Source: Psychrobacter sp. 72-O-c (GTDB lineage Bacteria > Pseudomonadota > Gammaproteobacteria > Pseudomonadales > Moraxellaceae). From it: DNA of 64,000 nt. Both the position numbers and the translations under genes were made by a program. Location: assembly GCF_904846605.1 (NCBI RefSeq), contig NZ_CAJHBI010000015.1, forward strand, positions 1 through 64,000. The letters are read 5' to 3'. Below, in pieces: positions 62,324 to 64,000 of the stretch. Every line of letters starts with the position of its first letter. Within the stretch, counting starts at the first letter, position 1. The notes under the pieces were generated by a model. It had not been told where the DNA came from. It worked only from the letters and a program-made list of their open reading frames with translations, and ran no database searches.

Positions 62324-63007
62324 ATGGCCATTAAAGACTGGCACGAAGATGACAGACCACGCGAAAAACTGCTGAAATTTGGAGCGGCTTCTCTTACTGA
62401 CCCTGAAATATTAGCTATATTTTTGCGTACTGGCACCCAATCGCAATCAGCTATTGAGCTTGCACGTCATTTAATTGACCAATTCGGCAGTCTGGCTGAG
62501 CTATTAGCCGCCCCCAAAGAGATTGTTCTTGCCTGCCACGGTATCGGCCCTGCCAAATATGCGCAGATGTTGGCCTCACTTGAGATGGGTACTCGCTATC
62601 TCGACAGTGAACTCAAAACCGGTCAGGCCCTTGGACGCTCACAAGTGGTCAAAGATTATATCAGTACTCAATTGCGCGGTGAGCACCGTGAGGTCTTTGC
62701 CGTACTCTGTTTGGATAATGCGCTGAACCTGCTTAACTTTGAGATATTATTTACTGGGGGCATCTCATCGTGCTCAGTCTGTATCAAGCATGTGCTACGC
62801 CATGCCATCAGCCACGCTGCCAGTCAGTTGATTGTCGCTCATAATCATCCGCATACTGATTCGCAGCCATCAACGGCAGACAATCTATTGACCTACGAGC
62901 TAAGAAAAGCTTGTGATTTGCTAGATTTATCGCTGGTTGATCATATTATTGTCGGACGTAACGATACCTTATCTTATGCTGAAAACGGTCTAGCTCCTTT
63001 TAGCTAA
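62324..63007 (+). CDS. radC: RadC family JAMM-domain protein
   Basis: A 227-aa protein. An N-terminal helix-hairpin-helix region (CHGIGPAKYAQML) precedes the JAMM metalloprotease-like domain, with Glu123 in REVFAVL, the HNHPH motif (His173, His175) and Asp186 in STAD. RadC homologues are widespread; the earlier repair role is doubtful and some act in natural transformation. AAGGAA precedes the ATG. It is divergent from coaBC, a very common neighbourhood in gammaproteobacteria. Confidence 0.94.
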   Translation: MAIKDWHEDDRPREKLLKFGAASLTDPEILAIFLRTGTQSQSAIELARHLIDQFGSLAELLAAPKEIVLACHGIGPAKYAQMLASLEMGTRYLDSELKTGQALGRSQVVKDYISTQLRGEHREVFAVLCLDNALNLLNFEILFTGGISSCSVCIKHVLRHAISHAASQLIVAHNHPHTDSQPSTADNLLTYELRKACDLLDLSLVDHIIVGRNDTLSYAENGLAPFS

Positions 63008-63271
63008 TGGCGTGTAATTAACGGTGTACGTTATAATAGCTGATACATATCCTCGACACAGCGTAGCATTTTCGCTCTTGATACTTATTGAGACACATTC
63101 CATATTAATAGATAGTTTTATGTCTATGATTTATAGTAAAATTTAAGCTGTAGTTACCTATTCTTACTGTCGCTTAACTTATTATTCTTTAATAAATTAC
63201 AGTCTCAGTTTTTTGAAATTTATTTATTCAACTTAAAATTCATTCTTTTACATTTTGCTAAGGAGACAGCC

Positions 63272-64000
63272 ATGGCGATTGGCTTATTTATTTTGGCAGT
63301 ACTCATTCAGTTAGCTGTCGTCTTGGCCATCTTTTTAATGTCGTTATCACGGGTCAGTGGTAGCATCGTTGCTATCATCACCGTAATAGTAACTGCCATT
63401 ATAAGTCCATGGTCGTTGATTTTAGGTATCCCAATAGCTCTGTTATGCCTAGTGCTGCTCATTGCACCTATTCGTCAAGCGCTGCTTACCAAACCAGTAT
63501 ACAAAGCTTTAGGCGATGCGATGCCCAGTATGAGTGATACTGAACGTGAAGCGCTCGATGCTGGTACTAGCTGGTGGGAAAAAGAGCTGTTCATGGGCGC
63601 GCCGAACTGGAAGACCTTTGCTGATTACCCCTATCCGCAGCTATCAGAAGAAGAACAGAGCTTTATTGATAATGAAGTTGAGCAACTGTGCGCTATGCTC
63701 GATGAATGGAAAATTCATCATGAAGAAAAAGATCTATCACCTAAAGCATGGCAATTTATCAAAGACAAGGGCATTTTGGGTTTAATTATTCCAAAAGAAT
63801 ACGGCGGTCTGCAATTTACTTCTTATGCTCAAAGTCGTGTTATGAGTAAGATTGCATCGCGTTCACCGACCGCAGCAGTCAGCTGTATGGTGCCAAACTC
63901 GCTCGGTCCTGGCGAATTACTTATGCATTACGGTACGGACGCGCAAAAAGAGCGCTGGTTGCCGGGGCTTGCCAAAGGTGACGAGATTCCCTGCTTTGGT
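63272..64000 (+). CDS. fadE: Acyl-CoA dehydrogenase FadE (5' part, cut by window end)
   Basis: The first 243 codons of a large acyl-CoA dehydrogenase of fatty-acid beta-oxidation. AGGAG lies seven bases before the ATG. Two hydrophobic helices (about 3-24 and 32-68) anchor it to the inner membrane, as in E. coli FadE. Then come GTSWWEKELFMGAPNW, LGLIIPKEYGGLQFT and MVPNSLGPGELLMHYGT, all characteristic of the FadE N-terminal domain. The catalytic and C-terminal parts lie right of the window. The gap after radC (63008-63271) shows no gene. Confidence 0.93.
   Translation, partial: MAIGLFILAVLIQLAVVLAIFLMSLSRVSGSIVAIITVIVTAIISPWSLILGIPIALLCLVLLIAPIRQALLTKPVYKALGDAMPSMSDTEREALDAGTSWWEKELFMGAPNWKTFADYPYPQLSEEEQSFIDNEVEQLCAMLDEWKIHHEEKDLSPKAWQFIKDKGILGLIIPKEYGGLQFTSYAQSRVMSKIASRSPTAAVSCMVPNSLGPGELLMHYGTDAQKERWLPGLAKGDEIPCFG

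Overview
The window looks like a chromosomal segment of a gammaproteobacterium of the Moraxellaceae, most likely Psychrobacter. This is inferred from gene content and style: moderate-to-low GC, many AT-rich intergenic runs, Asn/Asp/Ser-rich linkers, and a pilG-pilH-pilI-pilJ-pilK-chpA-chpB-chpC cluster next to minCDE. No rRNA, tRNA or CRISPR array was recognised. Names rest on motif recognition by eye, without database searches.

Layout. 1-122 is the tail of an IS630-type transposase. 0.7-5.1 kb holds small housekeeping and envelope genes: an M48 lipoprotein protease, bolA, a SirB2-like protein, a small lipoprotein, trxC, and a GC-rich methyltransferase that appears to have been inserted at the 5' end of trxC. 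4.9-10.8 kb is a reactive-sulfur module. It has a persulfide dioxygenase-type metallo-hydrolase, a divergent ArsR-family regulator with BigR/SqrR-like cysteine spacing, a SulP permease, two stand-alone DUF442/TIGR01244 sulfurtransferase-like proteins and a BASS-family transporter. A near-perfect palindrome lies exactly between two good divergent promoters. 10.9-15.2 kb is the peroxide response: ahpF, ahpC and oxyR.

16.0-23.4 kb contains a YgjP-type peptidase and a periplasmic iron-associated set on the minus strand: imelysin, di-heme oxidoreductase, a second imelysin and a DUF1513 propeller. A Fur-box-like site overlaps a consensus promoter in front of the first imelysin. 23.6-29.7 kb carries an OmpA-like lipoprotein, an acyltransferase, a protein with a voltage-sensor-like domain but no visible pore, and minC/minD/minE. 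29.8-43.7 kb is cytochrome b561 plus the complete Pil-Chp chemosensory cluster that controls type IV pili. Its receptor PilJ lacks the usual periplasmic domain.

44.3-48.9 kb has an orphan membrane-fusion lipoprotein and a two-component system whose kinase carries a very large low-complexity insertion inside its ATPase domain. 49.2-51.9 kb is a methionine ABC importer (metN, metI, metQ) with a short MetN. 52.3-56.8 kb has an aldo/keto reductase and ccmABCDE for cytochrome c maturation. 56.9-64.0 kb has two poorly known proteins, a class II HDAC-like deacetylase, a TauE/SafE permease, coaBC with a His-rich insertion, radC, and the start of fadE, which is cut by the window edge.

Two genome-style traits recur. 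Short direct tandem repeats (13-20 bp units) sit in intergenic DNA, often just upstream of start codons. Low-complexity Asn/Asp/Ser/His-rich stretches are inserted into otherwise conserved proteins.
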